A stretch of 64,000 nt of DNA from Phytophthora sp. 'mugwort' (taxonomy: Eukaryota > Oomycota > Peronosporomycetes > Peronosporales > Peronosporaceae), in the NCBI GenBank assembly GCA_033558025.1, contig JAUCEF010000008.1:992001-1056000 (forward strand). The letters are read 5' to 3'. Positions 53,900 through 64,000 of this stretch are shown one piece after another. The notes beneath the pieces were generated by a model that was not told the origin of the DNA, made no database searches, and saw only the letters and a program-made list of their open reading frames with translations. Numbering within the stretch: position 1 is the stretch's first letter; every line of letters begins with the position of its first letter. The position numbers were made by a program, and so were the translations under genes.

Positions 53900-54700
53900 G
53901 CCCTCTGCTACGAATTTATTTGATGAAAAGCTGACAGCCCTATGCACCACAGTTTGTGGAGCAAGCTTCACCGCTCAAAGACTCCCTTATTGTGCAATTT
54001 CCAGCTTAACAAATTGCCCCCCCCCGATGAACCAGTATCAGCAACGACACCAAGCAAGAAGTGATCACTTGGATCGATACGGAGGCGAAGGCGTTCCATT
54101 GCGTGCCGTGACATACTTCCGTCTGCAAGGCGCAAGTGCTGGTGTAACCGGACAGTGATCATGGCAGCCTTCCCTCACCACATGAGAATCGAAGGAGTTG
54201 GGAGAAGTCGAGCTCTCAACGCCTTGGATGACGTCCTCCTCGATGCCATAATCGAGCGCCGCCTCTGCAAGGAAAAGGTAAAGCTCGAGTGGATCGCCGA
54301 AAAGGTGAGATACGGTTTTGATGGAATAGAGGCTAGCCGGACCAAGTTTATCGCGTCGCCAGCTTGGGTGACAAAGTTCATGCGCCGGAACGTCTTGTCG
54401 CTGCAACGGCACACGAACTTTGCGGTGGATGTCACTGGTAGTCGTCGCGTTGTCGTGCGATCGACAGGTATCACATCCATGCGCGTGGCCATGGTATTCG
54501 CGATGACAGCTTCTGGACGCAAGCTGACGCCGTTGGCGATCTGGAAGAACAAGCGCGGCGACCGCACCATCAAGCAGGTATACTCAGTGCTTGTGGCAGA
54601 GCAGCCCAAGGCCGGGATAAACCTCAGAGCTGTTCAACAACGGAATCGCCAGAGCGTTTACAGCTGTGATAGCTGGGGATGGGCACACCTAGTGTGAGAT
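53900..54700 (+). pseudogene. Second pogo/Tigger transposase copy, internally deleted
   Basis: Plus strand 54155-54697 reads LDDVLLDAIIERRLCKEKVK (DNA-binding part) and FIASPAWVTKFMRRNVLSLQ, then RHTNFAVDVTGSRRVVVRST and SMRVAMVFAMTASGRKLTPL (start of the DDE domain). The segment between the HTH and the DDE core, with the first catalytic Asp, appears deleted. It ends at 54697. Confidence 0.65.
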
Positions 54701-54821
54701 TTCAGGCGGGCGCATATTTCGGCGAAGGTGAAAACAAAGTGTGCTCAAAAGGACATCGCCTTTTGCGTCAATCCGGAGAGAGGGGGGGGGGGGCTTACTA
54801 CTTATGTACAGGCTGGATATA

Positions 54822-56000
54822 TCAGAATTTATAATGTCTTCGAGAACCACCTGAATCTAGAAACGCATATAGTACCCAATTAGCTGGAGTAATCTTCCAG
54901 ATGTACGCTTCAGTGTCGTTATTATTGACGACAAACTGCGATTCGTAATGCTCTTCACACTGCGCTCGCTGAATCTTGTATAATTGCTTCTCTACCTCTG
55001 TCGTCAACCGCTCTTTTAAGTTCTTTTTTTTTACGTTGCTAACTATATGTCACGTGCAAAGTGTAGCTGCAGACCAAGCGTCGATCCGAGGAAATACCAG
55101 TTTACCCCGATCCATGAAAAACGGAATTTCGGCCATCTCAATACCTGCCTTCATGCAATTTAACAGGAACCATTGACAGTCAGCCGTATTCTCAGATGGT
55201 ACCAACTAATCGCCATTATAATGTTCCTCTTGTTGCCATCACGTCCGACAAGAATAAGCATGTTATTCTTCTGTCCTACTATCTTCATGAATGCACCATC
55301 GAATCCGAGAATACGTTGGGCATGTTTTAATGTGTACTTGGTGTCGGGGTCTGATAGAAAACCCTATAGAAATGACGAATTGTTGTCAACTTCAAACGCC
55401 ATGTAAGCCCCGGGGTTCAGATCACAATATAAAGTCAGCAACGACTCGAATCGTTGACAACCCGCTTCGAACTACCCGCATTTGCCTTTACAATAGCTTT
55501 GCGGATACGATAGCTCATCCGGTTGCTGATAGGTACACCAGTCATAGTCTTCACTTGACTAATGAGCATCTTCCCTTTTCAGAGGAATTACTTTGCACAC
55601 ATGCCATAGCCGAAGACATGGCACTTACTTGTTTTGCAGTGGATCTTGAAATCCCGGTGCAGCCGTTGTGGTGAGGAAGAACGAACTCAAGAAAAACCCT
55701 TTACTCAGTGTTCTCTTTGATCGTAATATGATTGGTACGAACGAGCAATCGGTTTTGCTAGTGCAAATATACACTGTGCGATCCTTCCGGTGCGAGCACG
55801 GTATTGGATAACACATTCTCTTGAGCCAACACAAAGTTCTTGACGTGAGCGGTGGCAGCTTCCCTCGATTCAAAGTTCATCTTAGCGCGAAGCGTTATCT
55901 GCTCTCCTGGAGCATCGGCCACGGAAAATTCATTCACTGTGAAAGCTGAGAGAGACCTGGTACTTGTGAAAAGGAAAGCGAATGTCTGTGTGCGAGTAGT
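54822..56000 (-). pseudogene. MULE transposase remnant (second MULE copy)
   Basis: Minus strand: MNFESREAATAHVKNFVLAQ (FAR1-like start, about 55875-55820), VRTNHITIK and HHNGCTGISRSTAKQVSAM (55670-55610). LLTLYCDLNPGAYMAFEVDN is near 55400. LGFDGAFMK (catalytic Asp) and ILVGRDGNKRNIIMAISW are near 55310-55210. The end is KERLTTEVEKQLYKIQRAQC then EEHYESQFVVNN. Many stops. Unlike the copy at 1-5.1 kb, no Ulp1 part is seen. Confidence 0.65.
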
Positions 56001-56249
56001 AGCTTGTCGTCCGATCGGCTACCTAGCACGAATAAGTAACGGACGTCTTTGACTCTGATCATCACAAATTGCTGAGTATCATCAAATAAAGGCGGGTGCC
56101 ATCATTTGTCAAAAGTCATCATCGTTTGGCTAGATTATTGAAATAGAGCCATCATTTTGCAAACGTCCTCCGACCCGCTCCGACTTGTACATAGACAGTG
56201 CTTTTGGAGGGGTGTCACATTTAAGGTATCACCTGTCCCTAAACCAACC

Positions 56250-56420
56250 AGCCCTTAATGCTCGCTGCGCTCGCTGATGACAGAGCCCTAAGCCCGCTAC
56301 GGCTCGCCCGCGAAGCCCCCGCTCATCAACAGGGCAAGCTAGGTCCTGGGTTTGCACCCGCGTGCTCCGCATACGGAAGCAAATCGCAGGCATGCTCTCT
56401 TCGCTCATCCGTGACATCCC
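56250..56420. repeat. GC-rich dispersed repeat
   Basis: CGCTGCGCTCGC and CCCGCTACGGCTCGCCCGCG are of the same style as 17060-17250 and 25750. Confidence 0.4.
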
Positions 56421-56900
56421 TCACAATGCTCCGACCAATAATCAAACGAGGCAACGACGTTATCTTGCGAAATGTATGCTTAACGATTTGTCCAGGGGTA
56501 TCGAACTATATTCAGTCGGAGCGTGAGACAATTGTACGAGAGGCACTTAAATACGCTCGGAGATGTGACAATATCATTCATGTCATCATCGGACTCAACT
56601 TCACCTATCTTCCTGTCTAGAGCACATTGGCGCAGCAGCAATCCAACCAGATCGGCAGCCACAACATCATGCTCGTCTACAAGCTGTCCGTAGCACTTAC
56701 TGTAGCCACTCGCCATAGGTGTAGGTAGTGCACGTAGAGCTCAGATCATAAAAACTCGCGAGTAGCCTTTGCGATATCAGGCGGGTTGTTCACGGCATTG
56801 ATCACAGCGATCTTCTGCCTAGCGGTGAACGACGTACGGCGTTTTGCCTGGCACAACTTTAGGTGGCATTGCCAATTGAATGGCTTTGAGCGCGAAACAC
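56420..56900. other. Unassigned
   Basis: No supported gene. Confidence 0.3.
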
Positions 56901-56906
56901 AAATAT

Positions 56907-57730
56907 AAACCGGTAATAAACCGATATTTTTTCATCGACCGTTACGTGCCGGGGGATTCTGAAATGCACAAATCGAGCAATGACTGGCTGGCCGTTACAG
57001 TGCACGCCAATTTGATAGGACCCCCCAAATCTGGTCACATTTTTGCATCCATCACAGCTGGTAGGGGGAATAAGAAAGTGCTGCTTAGATATGTTCTTTT
57101 TATTATGCATGTCAAGAGAGTGATAAAGGTTGCTGATGCGATTCAAGGTTAGGGATTTAATACTGGAGTGCACTGACCAAGACTGCAGCTCCAGTATTGC
57201 ATCACCAAGCTTCACCGCGGGGCTGAGCGCCAGCCCAACCATTTGCATGTTTCATCGACGAGCTTTTCGAAAGCATTGGGCTCCTTTAGGTGCCAACCGC
57301 TTTCCTAGCTCGAGCTGAGGTCGTGATTTTCAGTGGAGACGAGTATGTGCAACACGACTACTTCCTTAAGTACGATATTTTAGTATAGAACTTTGTAGGC
57401 GGTTCATAAAAGGTGTATGGTACTATAATGTTGTCACACTGCCGAAACAAGCAATTTGTATACTGACCCTGTCAAAGGCGCTGAAATCCTAGCATTAAAA
57501 CATGTATCTCTTGCCAAGCATAATAAAAATAACATATCTAAACAGCAGTTTTTAATTCCCCCTACAAGCCGAGATAGAGGCAAAAATGTGACTAATTTTG
57601 GGGGTCCTATCGATTTGGCGTATATTCAGGCGACCACTATTAGTCAGGGAAGCCGGTACACGCCTAAACAAAAATGAGAATATGGATTCATCAACCGGAT
57701 ATCGGTATCCAATTGTAGGAAATCCGGTTT
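56907..57730. mobile_element. Foldback/MITE-like element with ~220-bp inverted arms
   Basis: The left arm (56907-57130) and right arm (57500-57730) are inverted copies at about 75-80 % identity. Shared core on the right: CATAATAAAAATAACATATC, CTAAACAGCA, TTCCCCCTACAAGC and CAAAAATGTGACTAATTTTG. Both ends show AAACCGG (56907-56913, and the inverse at 57724-57730). No transposase inside. Confidence 0.65.
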
Positions 57731-57739
57731 GCCCGGTAT

Positions 57740-58550
57740 TAAAATCCAGCTCATATAGCCTCTATCCAACCACTAGGGTTAGGCCATACAGGAGGGGCGA
57801 AAACCCCACTTTCTTAGCAAGCCGACCAATGCCTGCGGTTTAAGATCCGTGTGCGGAGCGCGCGGGCTTCAATCCAGGACCAAGCATGGCCACGCCTTGC
57901 TCGGCGCTATAGGGTTAAGAACTGCAGGGAAGGGTTTTAGGTGTGAGGCAGGGCATTACAATACCAGTCGACTACTCCATTTTTGTGGATTTGATTTGAT
58001 GCCATGACACCCGTCCTCGACTGATTACGTTGAGACAAAACACAAATCGCGTAATCTTATCCCGTCGGGTGGATGCAGCACCGTCCACAAAATGAAGTTG
58101 ATACTTAAGTATAGAATATTCACTTGAAGAAAGTAGCGATATCCAACTCATAATGTTCCTGGATGGACTTCAGGCTGCACTACTGTACTACGTTTAAAGA
58201 AATTTGCCAGAATGTGAATATACGGACAAAAAAATCGGAAAGAATAATACAGAGTAGGAAACGAGAGTAAGTGCAGGGGCCTCGAGTAACACGATTCTGA
58301 CGTCAAGTCTGGGTTTTGAATTGAGACGTCATCGTACACGAATAATTTTTTTTATTTGCGCTGTAGAGTTCAACCTAGCAGTTTCTTCAAAGTCGTACAC
58401 ATGGCGTTCATGGGTCACTTCTGTAAGCCAAAGTTCGGCTCAGTGTTCTTGACAAGCAATCAATAACGCACGTTATGTCGCAAAGATGAAAGGGCAATTG
58501 CGCACATCTTCAACAAGACTTTGTTGTGTACAGTACTGTACATATACCGG
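57740..58550. other. Unassigned
   Basis: No supported gene. Confidence 0.3.
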
Positions 58551-58555
58551 TAATG

Positions 58556-58620
58556 AGCTTTGATACTGCACCTCCTTATGTCTATACCCTATAGACATAA
58601 AGAGGTACAGTATCAAAGTT
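58556..58620. repeat. 30-bp-stem hairpin
   Basis: Arms 58556-58585 and 58591-58620 with a 5-nt loop and three mismatches, all transitions. Confidence 0.85.
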
Positions 58621-59084
58621 ATGTATGGTACAATGATTTTTCCTCGCATTGTCTCTCTATTATAGGAAAGTGATGCCAGGAGGAGGGAGTGAAAGTCATG
58701 GAGAGCGAGAGCGGGTATTAATTAATAGCCATAGGCAGACCTCTCTTAAATAGGCGGTTCGCTGCGATAAAGGCCATAACACCTAGTCTAAGATCTTCAA
58801 ACACCTATTTTCATGCACCTGTACTGAGTATTTAGGCGATCCAGGAAGCTAGAACAACTTCAGACCGTGCAAAGAAAACCGAGTGCCCTCTCGCATGTGC
58901 CTTCAGTATGCATGGTCTGGCGGATGCTATCATAAAGTTTATTAGTCATACAACGCATCAAGTTCGAAGTTCAAGCCGAAACCACACATCTGTCCGTAGA
59001 GATACAAAAAGACATTGTAGGATGTGGGGTAAGAAGCTGCTCAGTATTCATGAGAACATACTAAAACCACATTTTTTAACGATT

Positions 59085-59270
59085 TCGGCGTGATCTACGA
59101 TATCTGGAAACAGTGGCAGACGCTGGTACAACCGTACGCCAACGACAGCACATTTAAACGCCTTATTGACGGTGCCGACCAAACTGACTTCATGAAAGCG
59201 TGGATCACTGTGGATTGTGGCCTTGAATTCAATAAACTTGTAGTCTTTCTCGCTGGTTTTGCGTCATGAA
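59085..59270 (+). other. Short coding-like stretch, unrecognised
   Basis: Plus strand reads DFGVIYDIWKQWQTLVQPYA, then FMKAWITVDCGLEF and LVVFLAGFAS before a stop at about 59268. Trp/Tyr-rich helical pattern, possibly a remnant of an effector or other gene. No signal peptide or start found. Confidence 0.25.
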
Positions 59271-59639
59271 CACCAGGATCAGATTCTTCAATAGATTTTA
59301 AAGTATTATAAAAAATAATGAAATACCATCAATACAGAACTCACTCCGTGGAAGTGATTTCAGCTTTCTCAAGCAAGTCAAGAGCGATCATCGGGCGTCA
59401 TTGAACAACTACATCATGGAAGACCAACTGCAAGTCAAGCAGTGCTTCGAGTTAATCGCTTTAGCTGAGAAATAAAAGATAGTGCGGAAGGCACACACTA
59501 ACTTAAAAAATTATATCCTTTATCGAATACCTACTTGATTTTGGGAGTTACTTGGTACATTCTTAAACTAAGCACCTACTTCGAGATCTCAAAAACGCCT
59601 ATCTATAGATGAAGTAGGCGAAGTGGGCTGAGCGCCTAT

Positions 59640-59810
59640 TTAGCCTGGCCCATAGCAAATCCGCGCGTTGGGGGGGGGGAGGGCGAAGCAGGGCTGCTCG
59701 GTAATCGCAGAGGCGGACCCAGCGCCGAGCTTTCCAGCTAACTGAGTACTGTAGAGGGCTGAGCTTAGAATTTTTCCTCGCAGGAGCCCAACGACTGCCT
59801 TTGCGACCAA
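59640..59810 (-). repeat. Copy of the dispersed GC-rich repeat, inverted relative to 17060-17250
   Basis: Minus strand shares GGCTCCTGCGAGGAAAAATT, GCTCGGCGCTGGG and CAGCCCTGCTTCGC with 17090-17220. It contains a G10 run near 59672. Confidence 0.7.
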
Positions 59811-60108
59811 GACCGCGATGACAATGTCATTGAAATCGGTCTGCGGGAGGGATGGGTTATCCATGGATAAAAAGAGATGGGAGGCCTCTGGTACAAAAGT
59901 AAGTTAAAACCAAAAATGTGACGTGGCAAGCAAGCAACAATCATCCCGGCACTTTCAGGCAGCTCTTTAGTGGTGAAAAAATGCCCACCGTCAGATCTCA
60001 AGATGAACTTACAGTTTTTAGTCCTGTCCACACTACGTAGTAATGCCGTGTAGATCTGCGATCTATCCCCAGCCTAACCGCAATGAGGCTCGATAATGCT
60101 GTGTAGAA

Positions 60109-60125
60109 TTTCACTTCGTGTTTTT
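60109..60125 (+). promoter_or_regulatory. Inr-like motif of the pectin methylesterase gene
   Basis: TTTCACTTCGTGTTTTT, about 22-38 nt before the chosen ATG. Resembles the TCACTTYCGAWTT words upstream of the sugar porters. Confidence 0.45.
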
Positions 60126-60146
60126 CTACTCGCCACTCAAACGAAA

Positions 60147-61244
60147 ATGAAGTTCTTTGTGCTGCCCTTCCTGGCGTTTGCCAGTGTGGCCGCCCGTTCA
60201 GCTGCCGCTGCCATGGACGACGTGAGTGAGAGCGATAGTGCTAGCGCCAGTGATTTTGAGAGCGACGATGCCAGTGGCAAGTGCAACGGCCCGTACGCGC
60301 GGACCAAGCCTCCCGCAGAAGCCATCGTCGTTGATGCGATGGGGGACTATGACGGCAGCTCTCTGACCATGTCAGAAGGAGTGAAGCGTCTGGACGTCAC
60401 TTCTGCGGACGTGCAGACTATCTTCGTCATGCCAGGCATCTACGATGAGCAAGTGCTCATCCCAAGGCTAGCGGGCGCTCTTGTATTGCAGGGTTCGACC
60501 TGTAACTCGAGGTCATACGAAGACAATAAGGTCACTGTTTCCCAAGCTACGGCACAGAAGGACCTCCCGCGTGAGGTGACTAAGGGACGCAACGATTTAA
60601 CCAGCACGATGCGATTCAAGGCAAGCAACGTGACAGTGTACAACCTCAACATCGCCAACACTGCTGGCAACGTCGGCCAGGCCGTGGCTGCCACGGTTGA
60701 CGGTACGGACTACGGCTTTTACGGGTGCAACTTCACGGGCTACCAGGACACTTTGTACGCCAACAAAGGTCGCCAACTCTACGCGCAGTCGTACATCAGC
60801 GGCGCCGTTGACTTTGTCTTTGGTTCCAAGGCCACTGCTTGGTTCGAGAGTTGCGATATTGAGACAATAGGTAAGGGCTACATCACCGCCAACGGCCGCT
60901 CAAACGAAGACAGCCCGTCCTACTACGTCTTCAACAACGCTCGCGTGTTCGGCTCCAACCGCAAAGAAACGTCCTATCTTGGTCGTCCGTGGCGTCCATT
61001 TGCACGTGTAGTGTGGCAGAACAGCGAGATCGGCGACGTGATCAACCCCCTAGGCTGGTCTGCTTGGGACGCTGCTTCTAGCACGAACGATGTCCACTTC
61101 AGGGAGTTCAACAACACTGGTGCCGGCGCTGCTACGGATGAAAGAGTCGAGTTCAGCCATGAGCTGAAGAAAGCTGTGGACATCACAGCGATTTTGGGCG
61201 AAGATTACGAGTCCGAATGGTGGGTGGACACCGACTTCCTGTAG
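60147..61244 (+). CDS. Secreted pectin methylesterase (pectinesterase), 365 aa
   Basis: Hydrolyses methyl esters of wall homogalacturonan, making pectin accessible to other enzymes; EC 3.1.1.11, carbohydrate esterase family 8. The signal peptide MKFFVLPFLAFASVAARSAA is followed by an acidic Ser-rich linker (VSESDSASASDFESDDAS). All family signatures are intact: GIYDE (97-101), QAVA (178-181), QDTL (200-203, oxyanion Gln and acid Asp), VDFVFG (221-226, nucleophile Asp) and LGRPW (278-282, Arg). Single exon. The ATG at 60147 is preferred over 60096, which lies upstream of the likely transcription start and would bury the signal peptide. Length is normal for the oomycete family. It stands alone in repeat-rich DNA. 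Confidence 0.95.
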   Translation: MKFFVLPFLAFASVAARSAAAAMDDVSESDSASASDFESDDASGKCNGPYARTKPPAEAIVVDAMGDYDGSSLTMSEGVKRLDVTSADVQTIFVMPGIYDEQVLIPRLAGALVLQGSTCNSRSYEDNKVTVSQATAQKDLPREVTKGRNDLTSTMRFKASNVTVYNLNIANTAGNVGQAVAATVDGTDYGFYGCNFTGYQDTLYANKGRQLYAQSYISGAVDFVFGSKATAWFESCDIETIGKGYITANGRSNEDSPSYYVFNNARVFGSNRKETSYLGRPWRPFARVVWQNSEIGDVINPLGWSAWDAASSTNDVHFREFNNTGAGAATDERVEFSHELKKAVDITAILGEDYESEWWVDTDFL

Positions 61245-61249
61245 AGATA

Positions 61250-62430
61250 GTGAGCGGAAACCCAGCTCCTTATAAAATTACGCAAGCGTTCCTTCAGTTC
61301 CCCTATCAAGTTACTTATTTAATACGGAAGTGATCCTTTGGGTTATTTTCTTTAAACCTGAGGATAGTTTAGTTTGCAGTCGAGAACTCCATGCTTTTTT
61401 AGATGCTCAAAACCGTCACAATAGTGACCACCCGCCAAATAGGATCGACATGAATTAATGTGCAGTAAAGCTTTACGAAGAGGATTTCTTGAATCCGCAG
61501 AAATGAGCGGTATTGTATTTTGTATGCGATTTTTTTCGACAATGCTGTCCGTAGTGAATACTGCAAACTTGTTCAGTGAACATTGACACCATTCTTCCGA
61601 TTAGTCAACCGGCAGTATTAGCACATAATACGTATGGTAAACGACAAGTTTAAGTCAATTGGACCGGTTTAAGACAGTCCGCTTTGAACCCGAATAATTT
61701 ATTGCACAATCCTATCTGAAATATGTGACGTGTCAAAACGAATGGTGGGGACAATTTAGCCAACCGTGTGGAAATAAACTTTTTAATTTAGTATCTCTTG
61801 AAGATATAGACTTACACAATATAGAGAATATCGAAAAGTTTGAAATTGGATGTTTTATACCCGGAGTAATACTGAAAGCAAGTCAAATATATGACTTGAG
61901 CCGATTTTCTGCCAAAATCGGAACCTGCACTTCGTTCGATTGGAACGCACTCAAACCAAGCCTATTAGAAACCAAGCTCGGACCATGTGACGGCTCCAGC
62001 AGCGACGGCAGCTAGATCGCATCCAGTCGCACACGTCATGCGGCGTGACATTTTCGTCGCTCTGGAGCTTCTTCGAAGCCGGCTTAAATACTCACAAGTC
62101 GTCCTGCTCAAAACAACATTATCGCGAATGAATCTATCGTTCTGACGGACTTCCATTCGCTCTAAAAGTGCGTTGTTCCGTGTACACGTGTCGCCTGAAG
62201 CATTTAATGCAGTAACAATAAGCGAGGGAATCCCGTCCTCAAGTCGTAGGTACTCAATTAATACTATGCTATCACTTCTCGGTTAACTTGGCGAATAATT
62301 GCCGGTGCTGCAAATGCGAAAACATTTACAGATTGTTCAATCCGAGAGGATCCACGATGTTAAGCCTATTGTACTGTATATGTTTCGAGCTAACATAAAT
62401 TGTGGATCAAGCTAGGTCGTCTGCGACTTA
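61250..62430. other. Downstream region of the esterase, nothing supported
   Basis: An open plus-strand stretch at 61725-62015 (contains NLVSLEDIDLHNIENIEKFE) has no family I know. Confidence 0.3.
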
Positions 62431-62437
62431 ACGAGAT

Positions 62438-63700
62438 TTATTTCTTGGTGACTAGGAAGCGTACATGTGAATGCAGATCGGCGAGGATATTTGAATGGAG
62501 CAGACAGAGTAGTTGCCTGGCGCTCTGTGCAGTTATCCGGTTTTGCGCTTTTTTGTCTGGCTCAATGCTCACGGGAATGTCAGTGTCGTCCCTAGCTGCA
62601 GGATAAGCGGTGGCGGTGTGACCCGATGAAGCGGTTGCCGTCTGTGAGGCTCCCGAGGTGGTGGCGGTCGTTACAGTACTGGTATCCGACGTGGAAGTTC
62701 CTTCTGATGGGTGGGCAGTGGTATCTGTCGAGCTTCTCTGTTTTTTTGTCAAGGAGGGGTGTCTTGAACGATGCGGTATTCGAATTCAAGGTCTTGAAAT
62801 CGGGTGGTAAACTGGCAGCATTCGTTCCGGTACAGTAACGGTTTCGTAAAGTGCTTGATTTTCAGTTTCTGTCCACGGAGAGCCATGTTGTGTATGGCAT
62901 TGTCGGAGACCCAGATCGTGTCTGGCATGAGGTCCTTGTCAACGGTGTAGCGGCAGGTGTCATATTTATCTTCGTATTTCTGGCAGTAGAAAATGCGGAA
63001 TGAAAAAAGTAAACACGTGTCGATGGAGGGGACGAGTATAAACCTACCTCTTAACGATTTCGGCTGACTCGGGGGGCGAAGATATCCGTCAGGTGGATGT
63101 GGATCAAGCGGCGTCCATTGCTAACAACATGCTCGCCTGCTCCGAATGAGTCTCCCGTAGTGTACCGTGGAATTAATCGGTTGAGGCATGCTGCGATTCC
63201 AATCACAGTCAAAACCAAACCGAGAGGTCAACTTCTATCATGCTGCGATTCCATCACATTCAAACCGAGGGGTCAACTTATATCATGCTGCCCTGTCCAT
63301 TGCCCAAGTGGCACGAATGTTGCTTGAACCCTCATGTTGACCGAGGTTATGCGCACTCCCACGCAGTACCGTGGAAGTAATCCGTTGAAGGCCTCATTCT
63401 TTGGTATTCCCAGTATTATTTTCGTTGATTGATAGGAACTGATGAACCAAATTCTCGGCATTTGACTGGAAAGTGAATTTGAATCAATCGCTTGATAATC
63501 GTACCTTCAATTAAGTAATCATAGCTACATTCATCTATAGATTTGCGCACAGCAATATATCCGACACAAGCGATGAAGAACTCGTACAGCTGGCAACCGG
63601 TCAGCTAATCTACATCGAACGTCTCCCTGCAAATGGTAGCTCGTTTTTCGCACGTGGCACTCCTCATCGATAACTACCTGGTCAGGTTTATAAGCCCGCA
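62438..63700 (-). other. Candidate multi-exon gene of unknown function (minus strand)
   Basis: Several coding-like exons in order. About 63620-63500: CQLYEFFIACVGYIAVRKSI then DECSYDYLIEG before a GT. About 63160-63050: FGAGEHVVSNGRRLIHIHLT then DIFAPRVSRNR. About 62985-62765, after a likely intron ending CTGCCAG: KYEDKYDTCRYTVDKDLMPD and WVSDNAIHNMALRGQKLKIK. A Ser/Thr-rich tail at 62750-62560 (STSDTSTVTTATTSGASQTA) is followed by IPVSIEPDKKAQNRITAQSA and a stop at 62438. Frames could not all be joined cleanly. Several cysteines and a mucin-like tail suggest a surface or secreted protein. No family recognised. Confidence 0.35.
63187..63284. repeat. Imperfect tandem duplication, ~50 bp unit
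   Basis: CATGCTGCGATTCC and GGTCAACTT occur in both 63187-63238 and 63239-63284. Confidence 0.75.
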
Positions 63701-63709
63701 GGTACTGAC

Positions 63710-64000
63710 ACACGCCTGTAAGTATGGCGCACCTAATCGTGATCTTGAGTTTATTCTCGCTAGGACGGCTCCAACAGGGCAGAGGCGGCCGAATCGGCTG
63801 CCTGGGGGGCTAGCAACTCCAAGTAATATAGATAAAACTTCGATTCGTAGTCCAGACCAGACCCGCAGACGACCCCCCAAAAAATAGGTACCGTAAAATG
63901 AGGGGTTTTCAAAATGGCTCAACGGTTCCTTATGCGTAGAGACGAACACGACAAGCGCAAATGAGAGAAATTGACAAATCCAGACGAATGACAAAACTTA
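63710..64000. other. Right edge, nothing supported
   Basis: No convincing gene. An open minus-strand stretch begins at 63994 with a hydrophobic start (MSFVWICQFLSFALVVFVST) but then looks random. Confidence 0.25.

Noticed and set aside
57765..57945. Telomere-like TTAGGG/TAGGGTT words
   Set aside because: Only single, scattered copies; no tandem array.
59085..59270. RXLR-type effector C terminus
   Set aside because: Trp/Tyr-rich helices are suggestive, but no start, signal peptide or RXLR motif was found upstream.
61725..62015. Plus-strand 96-aa open frame as a gene
   Set aside because: No recognisable domain or start context, and it lies in noncoding-looking A+T-rich sequence.

Overview
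The window looks like nuclear DNA of an oomycete, most likely Phytophthora or a close relative. Evidence: short-intron genes with oomycete-type start-site (Inr-like) motifs just upstream of the ATG, a secreted pectin methylesterase, secreted tyrosinases, sugar-porter paralogs, and repeat families typical of Phytophthora (Helitron, hAT, MULE, PIF/Harbinger, pogo, Copia and Gypsy). No prokaryotic features, rRNA or tRNA were seen. Family assignments come from reading translations by eye against remembered families; nothing was searched.

Layout. 1-5.1 kb: a decayed minus-strand Mutator-like (MULE) gene that appears to join a FAR1-like DNA-binding region, MULE transposase, SWIM finger and Ulp1-type cysteine protease, with intron-like gaps rich in the word AACGTT; it runs off the left edge. 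6.0-8.8 kb: a plus-strand sugar-porter pseudogene split by a minus-strand hAT element. 9.2-10.8 and 12.4-14.0 kb: two intact minus-strand sugar porters sharing a ~590 bp almost identical tract (recent gene conversion). 14.5-16.9 kb: a transposon end, an inverted gene remnant and an intact three-exon coiled-coil/beta-domain gene. 17.8-24.6 kb: a decayed Helitron (Rep-helicase) with two candidate 3' termini. 24.8-24.94 kb: a striking nested palindrome array. 25.9-28.2 kb: Gypsy remnant; 28.2-28.85: Copia remnant; 28.9-31.2: PIF/Harbinger two-gene remnant; 31.6-32.7: a second Harbinger-type transposase remnant.

33.2-41.0 kb: a plus-strand gene of an oomycete-specific repeat-protein family, cut in two by a 5.5 kb LTR-bounded Copia element (34130-39624) of opposite orientation. 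41.55-42.47 kb: a very A+T-rich island of possible organellar origin. 42.7-46.2 kb: two tandem minus-strand tyrosinase genes, the upstream one intact with one 68 bp intron, the downstream one frameshifted. 47.0-47.9: hAT remnant; 49.3-50.9: pogo/Tigger transposase; 53.9-54.7: second, internally deleted pogo copy; 54.8-56.0: another MULE remnant; 56.9-57.7: a foldback element. 60.1-61.2 kb: an intact pectin methylesterase. 62.4-63.7 kb: an unrecognised candidate multi-exon gene.

Functionally the intact cargo is small: two hexose-type porters, one secreted tyrosinase, one secreted pectin methylesterase and one cytoplasmic coiled-coil protein. Wall-pectin modification and sugar uptake fit a plant-associated lifestyle. 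Everything else is a gene-sparse, transposon-dense matrix in which nested insertions, gene conversion and template-switch palindromes can be read directly.
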